From assembly GCF_910592395.1 (NCBI RefSeq), contig NC_088313.1:3970501-4034500 (forward strand): a DNA stretch of 64,000 nucleotides. Reading direction: 5' to 3'. Below, in pieces: positions 51,901 through 61,700 of the stretch (position 1 is the stretch's first letter; each line of letters begins with the position of its first letter). Made by a program: the position numbers and the translations under genes. The notes beneath the pieces are model-generated. The model was given only the letters and a program-made list of their open reading frames with translations, did not search any database and was not told the DNA's origin. This DNA comes from Lineus longissimus. Taxonomy: Eukaryota > Nemertea > Pilidiophora > Heteronemertea > Lineidae.

Positions 51901-54900
51901 CTCTGATCAACATCAAGAGGGAAATTGAGAGAACATTCAGATGTTGGCAGCGCCCTCAGTATAAAATTGTTTTACTTGGACTTAGAACAAAGGGATGTCT
52001 GTCGGAAAATTTAAATACTATGTCCCTATGGCATGCAATAAACGATTCGTTGCAATATTACTGAAATGCTAATTATGCGGATAAGTGGATGTGCTTACCT
52101 GACCAAATCTGTGGAATATAATTATAGCCATCATAAACTTCCAGCAGCTTCAGCAGCTCGGCAAAATTTGGAAAATTTGGACTCCAAACCTGAAAGTGTT
52201 GGGTAAGATTAATCAGTTTAAGAGTATATGGCACAAGTACAGTCCTAGTCACAATTGATGTACCATCTGCTTTGTGTAAGCTGCGCAGATCCTATGCTTT
52301 GGTGCTGTGTGAGCTGTGTGCCGATCACACATTGATTGCAGGTATATCACTGAGAAGGTTTTGCAACATATGCAATTCATACAGTGATCCGTCCATGCGA
52401 ATGGGCCAACCAACATGTGTGCATCTCACGCAAAGGTTATTTTTCAGTATTTAAAACAATGTTTTTAATTGCAAAAAACGACAACTGAAGATATAGCTCT
52501 TGCCAGACTTACATGTGGTACACATCTGTCATATATCGCCATGACTTTGTCTAACTCTTCCACAGAACAGAGAAGCTTGAAAAACTGATTGCTGAAAAAT
52601 TACAGGAAGAAATCGTTCAGGGCATCAATACACCAAAATGAGAAAACATATGTACCAAAAACAAATCTTTGGACTAAAATAATATTTTCAGGTACCTAGG
52701 AATGGGTGGAGCGTTTAATCTGGAATATCACCAAGGCTAACAGTCGGGCTACCTGCATGCTACAAGGTTACATGTGTCAAGAATTAGGCCCTGACTTTCG
52801 CACACGAGCCAAAACTTATAACCTAAATAATGTGCGTTCGACAGGTGGTGGCTGCAGGTTATGTCACGTACCTCCATATTATAATAGAAACTTGCTTGGC
52901 CCCAGTAGTAATTTGTTTGTTTTGAATATTACACATTGGTGAACTTGGCACAATTTGAAGATATTTCCGCCTCCTACCGACCACTTGGTAGGTAATTTTA
53001 TTTACCAAATATATACTGGGACTGAGTGTAGTTTTTCTACAGCTCAAAAACACCCTCGAGATACTAGGTCATGATGTTTTACCGGTATATATCAATGGTA
53101 CCACTAACTACTTACGAGTAAATGATTTCTTAGTGTTTTACCTTTCTACGGTACCACTAACTACTTACTAGTAAATGATTTCTTAGTGTTTCACCTTTCT
53201 ACGGTACCACTAACTACTTACTAGTAAATGATTTCTTAGTGTTTCACCTTTCTACGGTACCACTAACTACTTACTAGTAAATGATTTCTTAGTGTTTCAC
53301 CTTTCTACGGTTCCACTTACTACTTACTAGTAAATCATTTCACAATATGAGTCTCCTAGTAGCAAATGATTCCGGCCCGTGTTCAGCAGGGCGTCGATCT
53401 TGTAGGCGAGGTCAAGATCTTTCTGGTTGACGCAGCACTTCAACATGGCAATCCGGAAAAACTGGGCTAAAAAGGAGAAGATGACATTTGTGAATGACGC
53501 GACTGGACGACACTGAGGAAGGCCAGTGGTTGACACTGCAGACCGGTGAACCCCAGTGAAAGCTGGAACACCTTTAAAGTTTCTACAGGCAAGGCTTCAT
53601 CGGCCGTTCTTCTGTCTATCCCAAAGGCCAATGTCATGTCAGTCGGTGGTAGAGCATTTTCAATTGGAGCCCCTCAGCTGTGGAACAAACTTCCTTCAAC
53701 TGTTAGGAACTGCAGGTCTCTGTTATCTTTCAAGGGACAACTTAAACATTTGCTTTTTAAAGAGGCCTATCAAGCGCTTTGAGCGGCCAGTTAATGGTTG
53801 GATACTGCGCTATATAAGACTCGTATTATTATTATTAAGGCTTGGTCTAGTGTGTCAAAAGACGCATGCAATTGCCTGGTCAGCTAGTTGATCTTAGGCA
53901 TCCATCCATCAGTCAAGTAGTGTAGGAAACTACCGGCTAAATTTTGTACAATAACCTAAAACTTACTGTCGGTTGGATGTTGAAAAGTAAACTCCTTCCC
54001 AGCGAGATGATCCATAATTTCTCCAAGAATATTAGCTTGAGATGCTGAAAATTATAAAAGTCTAGCATTCTTTTAATGTGTCTGGCAACTGTTTCACTCA
54101 TCTGCAAACTTAGGTCAGTATAGAGTAGAACCTGTCTAATATAAAGGACACCTTCGGGACCGAGAAGCACTGTCCTTAATAGAGAGGGTGTCCTTAATAG
54201 AAAGGTGTCTGCAAAGGGAGGTTCTACTGTATTTTCGTTCAATAATCAAGCTCAACTCCTCAGGAAAAAATTCCCAATCAGGTCTTGGATTCAAGTGAGC
54301 TGTTCCAGAGACGAGCAAAGCAACCGTCCTGAAGTTTAATTAGGTAGTCAACTGCCCAAGAGTGGGTGGAACCAAGTGTATAAGTTGGCACCTCACTCAT
54401 CATCCTGACAATATCAGGCCATTTCACTCGATACATACTTACTCCCTCGGAAACATGCGTAAGGAGAAGTCGTGTTGTAGGCCCTGTTTGCAAGAGGATG
54501 CGTGCTCACAGGTTCTCTGTGATACTATCTGGCCTGATTAGGAATAGAAACTTTATAACCTAAACTAGTCCACCTCTCTTTTTCATGAAAACAATTACCA
54601 ACAAGAATCACACTTACAGTCTCGTGAGTAAAACACACTTATAACGCTTCCCCACGTCCCGAGACTCGGCTCAATTCCACAGCCTTTCATTTCCCTCAAC
54701 ACTTGTAACGTCCAAGCTGAACTCCGTCTCCCCCGAGCCATAAATTGTCCTAAACCGTACATAATTGTATTGAATATTCCTAAATTTGGCTCGACACCAT
54801 TCTCTTTCATATCCCTTAAAACTTTTTCGATTAAGCCCCAGCGAGTGTCACTTTCCTCAGGGAGAATTGGGATCATTTGTAGTACAGCAATAGACGTTTG

Positions 54901-57900
54901 GAGATCGGCGGGAATGTTCTTGTCGACCATTTCTCCATAGAGTTCTATGCAGCCTTCTGCATGGTTTGCCTACAAGTAAAATGATACTGTATAGAATCTA
55001 TATGAATGTTATTTAATCAATGTGGCAATTACGGACGTGCGAGTGACCAGCTGGCTTGACTGAGTGACTGTTTGTAAAGGTGAAGATCTCTTAAACCGTG
55101 ATGAAGTGTTAGAACCAATGCCTTGCCAGTCTGGATTATTGTTACCGCCTACTTGCCGGTGCCGATGCAAATATACCTGACAAGCTGAAGAAGGTGCAAA
55201 ATCATGCGTCACAAGCGATTACAGGGACGTCAACATATAGGCCTAACCCTGTGTTGAAGAGTCTCCACTGACTTCCTATCCGTGAACATATCGAATTCAA
55301 GACAGACCACATTTAAAGATAATGGACACAAGCTCAGAGCTTTTCTACCAACCTTGCTCATGCCTCTGATTAGACAGCGGTACGCTGCTGGTGTTTTTTC
55401 AGGTAGGTCTTCAAACAAGAGATCACCAGGGGCCGACTCTCTGAAATAAACGAGAACGAAACAATATATTTTTTTTATATGTCCATAAATGCATTCAAAT
55501 CACCTGCGAAATGACATCATGCAATGAAAAACCTCTTTGACAACATGGTAGTCTCTGTAATCTGACCAGATCTTTGTCTACAATCAATTTGCTATTTTCA
55601 CAGTGAGCGTTTAATAGTCATTCAATGGTACTATAAATCACACAATTTTGAAGATCTGGGAGGAGATTGGTACGCTAAAAGGCTCTACACCAATCATAGA
55701 TACCCACCCCCAAGTATCCTGGACTTTGAAGCGATCAGTCCGGTTCATTTCTCGGACATAAAAATCGTCCTCCAAGAAAACCCTATCAGGTTTATTCTTG
55801 TTGGTGTATATACACAGCTGCTCCAGGAGCTCCATCATGGTTTTTGATGATAATGGGGTTCCTGAAATAGGTTAGCAGATAAGACAAAATCAAAACTGCA
55901 GTGGCACAAGGCATGGAGAACTGCTTAATACTTTGGAGGTGGTAAAAAAATGTTCTTTATGATTCATGTTAACCCAATGTGGTGCTTCAGTAAGTTATCT
56001 TTCATTTTCCTGGGCTAGTCCAGAGCTCAAGTAGTTAGCATATTTAACTTACAAATTGATAATAACTTGGTCTTGATACTGGCACTATTCAAACCCGAAT
56101 CAAATCGGGGTTCTCCACTGTACCTTTTGTTCAGGTCCAGCATCCAGACAAAATCACTTTTTCCATTTCAGCACACAGAAAACTGACACAAAAGTTGATA
56201 CCCAGACAGATTCATGCAGTTGGTAATGGTCTGACTGGTATGAAATGGTTTTACTGTATAGCTCCCGGACGTATTTTGCTACCAAGCTGGACAACATGGA
56301 AAAGAAATCTAAATTATGACAAAATATGTTAACAGCTTCCCGCCCAAAAAATTGTGGTGGGGAACATTGCTTGAATGATCCTTATTCTCTATCGTACCTT
56401 CTTCCTTCATCTTTTGATAATGCTCAAATGCATCTCTTGGTAATTTACACCTTAGCATCCACTTGACAGCTTCCTCCCCAGATGAATGCTTGAGAATTTT
56501 TTCTGCGGTGTGCTTTGGATTGAAGTCAGGTATGGAGGGTTCTGCCGTGTCCTTTTGAAAGCCGTAGTAATACTCATTCATGATCCACTGGGCTGCTTTC
56601 TTTCCTGAGGCCTTGGCCAAAGAGTAACTCCGCTACATGATAAAAGGAAAATGTTTGTTGTAAGATTTAGATGAAAAGAGAAGGGAAAATTCAACAGAAG
56701 TATATGGTTATAATGAGGGGAGGGGGGGGGGGAGAAGGAACTTGATGGAAACTCAAGTAAGCCCCAAACACCTGCAACAATGAGACAATACATTACTTCT
56801 GCAATGGGTGGACTTCTCAAGTAGCACGATAAATTAATCGCAAGTATTTTTTAGATGATGAATCAAAGAGTCACTGCAATTTTTATGGCAACCAATTTTT
56901 AAAAAGAGGCTTTATTGCATACAAAGGTGGAACACACAATTGACTACACAGCAAACATCATGAATCTATTAGACCCAGACATCATAAAGTGTTCTCCTGG
57001 TAAGTAAGACAGCAAGAAATTACTCAGGATGGATTTGGCCAACCTACCTTCGCACCAACATCATTAGGTATCAATGCCGGGTCATCTATAAATCTGTAGT
57101 GTGGACCAAGAGGATCCTGAAAGTAAAGAGAGAGAGAGATTTTCGAGGAAAAAGTTTTAAAATTTTGTTCGCTGGTAGGGCCGACACGACACGTTTTATC
57201 AAAAACCAGGGAATTACTGACTTAGCAGCCATGACGGATCCAAACCTATCTCAAGGATTGACCCACTCACCACCCTCACCTTATTATTAGGAAAGGAGTG
57301 TCATTCCGAGAATGCAAAACAAAGAAATATTAGGGTTGTTTTCAAAAGTGCTGGCACACTTGGCTAATCTATTTAATTATTAGGTTTAATCATGAGGTCA
57401 AGTCAGTTTTTCTTACAGAGATATTTTACTTTTTTATAGACCTAACTTACCTTTTCAACTGTTCCTGCAAGGGCTTCCAATACAGATGTGGGACTCCTTA
57501 AAAAAATAGATAAAGAAGTTGTTCAGAATATCTAAGAAAGACAAGTCTGTTGATATCAACAAGGCATTCTTACGCAGCTCATCAAACACTAAAGATGTTT
57601 GTTTCATTCAACACACACCATTACGAGAAAACTCACCTTTGTATTCTCTTGGGTACCTGAATTTGGGTGACATCTGAAAATCAGAAAAATTTAATATTAG
57701 GACACTGTCAGTGTCACCCAAAATTTCTAAATTCGCCGTCATGACACATCTCCACTAGTCAAGCTGTATGCCTCATTTATAGAACGAATGTGGTAATCAC
57801 AATAATAAATTCATTCAGTTCAATTTCTAGTTTAAAAACTAACTAAGTATAGGCCTACTGGAGCGGACAGAAGTAACACTTTAAAAAACATGACTTATTA

Positions 57901-58136
57901 TGGATCCGTGCATTGTATACTAAAAATTCTCGGGCCCCAATTTTTCAAGGCCCAATCAATGTTGTCCTGCCAGTTTTCAGAATTACTTTATTTCATGATA
58001 TTTCCTTCTAAAAGTCAAACCTCTACATTTACGAATCCATGCAAAAACAGGAAAGCCTCAGGGAAAAACCCACTCACTATTATTGGCAGTCGAGGCAGCG
58101 GTTTGAGAATATCTTCCTGCGGCTACGAAAAATGAT
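48950..58136 (-). CDS. PTCD3: PTCD3 / mS39, mitoribosomal PPR protein, first exon missing
   Basis: PTCD3 is a pentatricopeptide-repeat protein of the mitoribosomal small subunit (mS39), at the mRNA entrance. Sixteen exons traced, 5' to 3': 58136-58078, 57673-57637, 57496-57451, 57116-57048, 56632-56398, 55861-55708, 55440-55353, 54969-54618, 54044-53967, 53466-53328, 52591-52513, 52189-52099, 51565-51388, 50528-50342, 49535-49441, 48974-48950. Phases agree throughout; the 636 codons compare with 689 aa in human. The first traced exon reads SFFVAAGRYSQTAAST, like the end of a mitochondrial presequence; an earlier exon of phase 2 with the ATG was not found. PPR blocks are clear (VLRDMKENGVEPNLGIFNTI; LQVLREMKGCGIEPSLGTW). 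If the last intron is not removed the protein ends in TAA at 49437 instead. Two introns begin with minisatellites copied from their own splice donors. Confidence 0.92.
49639..49887 (+). mobile_element. tRNA-derived SINE, full-length copy (PTCD3 intron)
   Basis: Head of about 75 bases with A-box-like GTAGCGCAGTGGAAGAG and B-box GGTTCGACTCC, a middle domain, and a tail 'aaagcgctttgagcg ... tgcgctatataaaagaat' ending in ATT repeats. The tail resembles the 3' end of the LINE fragment at 53546-53840. It lies antisense to PTCD3. Confidence 0.85.
50044..50245 (+). mobile_element. tRNA-derived SINE, second copy with a different tail
   Basis: Same head as the SINE at 49639, with agagagtcggcctcatgatc and a mutated B-box (GGTTCGACTCA). 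After about 90 bases it switches to a LINE-like 3' segment and ends in 'attcattcattt'. Confidence 0.75.
50823..51410. repeat. 43-bp minisatellite containing the PTCD3 splice donor, about 13-14 copies
   Basis: On the minus strand each unit reads CTAGAGGGAGACCTTTGATG|TAAGTGAGG plus filler, matching the end of PTCD3 exon 51565-51388 and its donor AT|GTAAGTGAGG. The array begins exactly at that exon end and fills the start of the intron. Two unit types alternate, with 'atcaaaggtctcc' or 'atcagagttctcc' on the plus strand. Every unit keeps a GTAAGT. Confidence 0.93.
53097..53340. repeat. 53-bp minisatellite containing the PTCD3 splice donor, 4.3 copies
   Basis: Units start at 53097, 53150, 53203, 53256 and 53309 (partial, overlapping the exon). 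Minus-strand units read GAAATCATTTACTAGTAAGTAG, nearly the exon end and donor of PTCD3 exon 53466-53328 (GAAATGATTTACTA|GTAAGTAG). Each unit therefore repeats about 14 exonic bases plus the donor. Confidence 0.9.
53546..53840 (+). mobile_element. 5'-truncated LINE, 3' end of ORF2 (PTCD3 intron)
   Basis: 78 codons to a TGA at 53780-53782 include GGRAFSIGAPQLWNKLPST and FKGQLKHLLF, the hallmark C-terminus of CR1/L2-type reverse transcriptase ORFs. The 3'UTR is short and ends in the ATT-repeat tail 'gcgctatataagactcgtat'. Sense orientation is opposite to PTCD3. No intact element. Confidence 0.85.
54121..54232. mobile_element. MITE, CAGTAGAACC family, short copy (PTCD3 intron)
   Basis: About 110 bp with ends GAGTAGAACCTGTCT and GGAGGTTCTACTGTA, and internal 'gtccttaatagagagg' repeated twice. 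TA flanks. Confidence 0.8.
55095..55312 (+). mobile_element. LINE reverse-transcriptase fragment (PTCD3 intron)
   Basis: One frame reads LDYCYRLLAGADANIPDKLK then VQNHASQAITG and, after a stop, LPIREHIEFK, the conserved tail of CR1/L2-like reverse transcriptases. It contains an in-frame TGA and is dead. Confidence 0.8.
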
Positions 58137-59115
58137 CTGGAGTGGAAAGAAAAAAGAAGGCCATGTACAGAAGTGCTTCAAGACTCTGTATCAATTTTGA
58201 CATCACGTTGCAACACCAACGTGAGAAAAATTGAAGATGACAAGATCACAGATGTCTAGTCGAATGTCAGGGTCGAACGTTGAATTGATCGATTCGAGAG
58301 GGACAACAGGAATATTATCTTCACCGAACCTTATTCTGGCTATTGACTGGCACAGTGTTGCTCTTTTAAAATAAAAGGGGTTGCCATAGGTCCCACTATT
58401 TTGGCTAGACGCAAGGGCCCAACGCGCCGCGTAGCGGCAAAAAAGCGAAGCTGGCAAAACATTTATAACGGGTCACCGTCACTTATTATTGGACTTATAG
58501 CGCATTTACGGGGTTGCAACTATTTTGCTTTATAGTGTCACCAGGAAAGAAAAGCATGCGACCTAACGCCGATCTATTTGTATAAAGTGATAATTGGAAG
58601 GTATATAGTAGGAAATATCAATAAAATAATCATTCTATGTCGTCTTTAGAGGGCATTTTTGATTGTAAAAAATATATGTGTACGTCACCGGAGTCTCTGC
58701 AATGATAATTTTATCACAGCAGTCTCGCGCAAGTAGAAGTTCTTTACCTATTAGTTCTTCACTTATTAGTCTCAATGTCTGGCGCAAAGCCAGACGTTTT
58801 CCATTACGATTTCACTACGATGTTTGACAAGAAGGAGCAGTGCGCGAGATATGCTAATGAGCAGACTTCCTTCGCTTGAGTTTCGGAAGAATGTTCCATA
58901 TCGCGCTAAGCTGACCACTACTGACCATGACAGACGTGAATTGGACTGGTACAGGTTGGAACTGAACATTGAATATGCTGGTGGTGACGCTTTCTGATGA
59001 GAAGTTGGCCCGTCGTGACTGATGCAGTATCCTTGGACTTGTCCACAGCATCGTTCAATCATTGCTCTCTGAGCTGCCTTGATTCTGTACTTGCCCAAAT
59101 ACTGAGACCAAATGC
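58137..59115. other. PTCD3 upstream region
   Basis: The missing first PTCD3 exon and promoter should lie here or further right. An ATG at 58462 (minus) opens MFCQLRFFAATRRVGPLRLA, which looks like a mitochondrial presequence, but no donor in the phase needed for the exon at 58136 follows it. The 125-codon minus-strand frame 59149-58772 has no recognisable features. Confidence 0.35.
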
Positions 59116-59179
59116 CTGTTGACTGTGCTTTAAGAGAGACTGGCGCCATGCCTAGTCTCTCTTAAAGCACAGTCAACAG
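59116..59179. repeat. Perfect 26-bp inverted repeat with 12-base loop
   Basis: Arms 59116-59141 and 59154-59179 are exact reverse complements (arm starts CTGTTGACTGTGC, ends AAGAGAGACT), with a loop ggcgccatgcct. No longer symmetry extends outward. Confidence 0.9.
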
Positions 59180-59231
59180 ACACCAACCCCCTCAGACTCA
59201 GAAACCACAAACGCCCAACCCTTCCTGCTAC

Positions 59232-59320
59232 CTTAATACTTCTGGATATTTGAATCCTAAAGCAAGTAGAAGTTCTTCAGAATGAGGTGAATTTCCATTT
59301 CGCACATAGGAGGCTGTTGT
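59232..59320 (-). CDS. Candidate exon of unidentified gene
   Basis: Bounded by a good acceptor (TTTTCCAG) and donor (TTAAG|GTAGCA), 89 bases, open in the frame reading SEELLLALGFKYPEVL. It ends in phase 2, the phase PTCD3 exon 58136-58078 needs. The peptide has no match I recognise in PTCD3 and no start codon, so it may belong to another gene or be chance. Confidence 0.3.
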
Positions 59321-60278
59321 CTGGAAAACAAAGCAGAGACTCCCACCATTGATTGAAATTGTCAATGTCATCCACTTCGGGAGAGATCCAATTGTTTTAG
59401 GATTTCAAATTCTAGCCAAAATGGTGGTGCCTATGACTGACCCTTAAACCTGATTATCTGACAGTTCCAAAAGCACATAAAATGGGTTTAAATATTGAAA
59501 TAGATCAATCTGGTGAATATTTCTTGATTGTGCAGCAAAATGTACAGTGGCATGTACACAAATATACACAAAATTAGATGCCACAATAAATCTTAATCTG
59601 AATCAAGAAACTGTAAAAAAATGGCGTAATTTGAAGTAAATGGGTATGAATAGGACGTTGCAGCCTATCGCATCAACAGATTATGGCTAACCTGCTGATA
59701 ATCGTGGAATAAAAACGATAATTTTTCGGCGCATGAAAAATCATGGGCGCAGCCATCTTGGATTTTGACGATTTGTTACATCCTCGATATACACATGGAT
59801 GGATGTTGGGTGATGTAGTTCTTTTCGTAATAGGGCAGGTGACGCCACTATTTGTTCATAAGTTCCTGACGGGCACGTCGTGGGAACTTTGGTGTTTTTT
59901 AGATTTAAAAAAGAAAAAGGGATGACCCCTGTAGGATTTGTGAGTTTTAAAGAAGGAGGTCCGGGGAGAGTTCACATTAAATAGTTTAACTCTAGCATGA
60001 ATCCACTATTCCTCCATCCTCGATAAGGCCATGGGAATGAATAATCCGGTTTACCGTCCACCGCCCGCATGCCGTTTTAACCCCCGCCAAAATATTTCAT
60101 TATTTTCCAAAAAAATTATTATTTGGAAAAATATGGCTCAGTAAAGCATGAAAGACATACAACATCGTACACATAGCGTATTACTACAATTCTGATGAGT
60201 TTCGAAGAGTTTGGGGGTGGTTAGCATTAATACTACCAATTTTCTACCGCGAAACATCGATGTCGGCTCATGCCCAGA
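59321..60278. other. Intergenic, no gene seen
   Basis: No recognisable exon or repeat. Confidence 0.4.
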
Positions 60279-60287
60279 GCGCCAAAG

Positions 60288-61232
60288 CAAGGAGGATACC
60301 GCGGTGACGTCACATCACGTGATCCCGACCCATATTAGTGATCGCTATGGCCAATCAGATTCAGTCTACTGACAGCACCAGCACTGAACACATCTCCATG
60401 TCTCACTGTCTGGTGCGCTCCTGTACACAAAAACACCAATAGACATGAAATATTGCAATACCTAGTATGGATTCTTCCTGTGTAAAACAAAATTTTACAG
60501 AGCAGATTAACTTCCACGAATAAAAAAGACGTTTGGCGTGGCCAAAGTGCGGAAATAATGTCTCCGCTAAAATACACTACGAAATACACTAGGCAATGCA
60601 CTACGCAATATACAGTAGAGATGCAGTTGAGTTTGTTATTGTTTTGACTTAGAAGCCCGCCCATATCATAATATATTCATGTATTCATGAAGTATGAACT
60701 CATTTCTGTCCCATACAACTCTAAGAACAGTCAATTTCTCCTTAAATCATCACCGAAACCGCGATATCCGCAGGAAGATTTCGTTCTAGTGTCCGAAAAT
60801 GCATGATCTTACAGGGGCGCTAACTCGACAAATAGAGGGGATCTATGGGGATCTATGCGAGTTTTAGGTATTACAGGTCTCGAACTTGTAAAATCTGTAA
60901 ACATGACTCCAAATCCCATTATGATAATGAAGAGATTGCCCCATATCTGGGAGACTGTTTTGAAACCATCGCTAATTTTGGAAGATCGGTGCCCGGCTAT
61001 TTGGTTTAAAAACCCCTATTTTTCCCCATCAAAACAGCACTTTTCATTATTCAAATGACAGCTTATTGTCTGAAGACTTATTTCATAGCAGAAAAGTACT
61101 AATAACTCTGATTTGATGCGAAAAATCTAACTTTTTTGATGACTTGATTTTCCCTTGGCCGTGGATCGAGTTTGTTTACAATATGCAGCGCCATCTTGGA
61201 AAAGCCGTGACGTCACCGCGGTATCCTCCTTG
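60288..61232. mobile_element. 945-bp non-autonomous transposon, 26-bp TIR, 9-bp TSD (MULE-like)
   Basis: Perfect terminal inverted repeats of 26 bases (60288-60313 and 61207-61232, outer end CAAGGAGGATACCGCGG, inner end TGACGTCAC), flanked by perfect 9-bp direct repeats GCGCCAAAG (60279-60287 and 61233-61241). No transposase frame inside; the longest internal frame, about 109 codons, has no recognisable features. A 9-bp duplication is typical of Mutator-like elements. The exact ends imply recent insertion. Confidence 0.88.
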
Positions 61233-61241
61233 GCGCCAAAG

Positions 61242-61700
61242 TGAAGATTTACCGAGAAAACTCGAAGATGACCGAACATTCCCGAAGGTGAGTGCCACAA
61301 TCTGCCTCACGACGTTACCAAATTTTTTATTTCCGGGTATATTTTTACCTTTCCCGAGTTCACAATAAAAGAAATAAACAATCATCCATCAAATACAATA
61401 GTCACTGATTGATATTTCGTCGATTGTATCATATGATGGCGTGATATGTTGTTGGTATAGACTGATTTGCAATCACTCGCCTGGCTGTCATGATGAGCAG
61501 ACCGCATGCAATGGACGATACTAAAGCGCCGTCTATAAATTCGCGTTGAGCAGTTCTAGACCTAAATAATCAATAATGAGTTTAGCGAATTCAACGGGGC
61601 CTACACACGTCCTCTATCAGTCGTCTGTTACTCTTTTGGGGATGTTGATCCTATTACACGGCCCTTCCTCTTTCTAGCCATAATATACACACTTCCCATC
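61242..61700 (+). promoter_or_regulatory. Upstream region of the membrane protein gene
   Basis: No exon seen. 5'UTR and promoter of the gene starting at 61701 should lie here. No clear core element identified. Confidence 0.35.

Noticed and set aside
58390-58462. PTCD3 first exon starting at 58462
   Set aside because: The peptide looks like a mitochondrial presequence, but no donor of the phase required by the next exon follows; left unassigned.
58772-59149. 125-codon minus-strand ORF as a gene or PTCD3 first exon
   Set aside because: Composition is not protein-like, no family features, and the start lies in the loop of the perfect hairpin.
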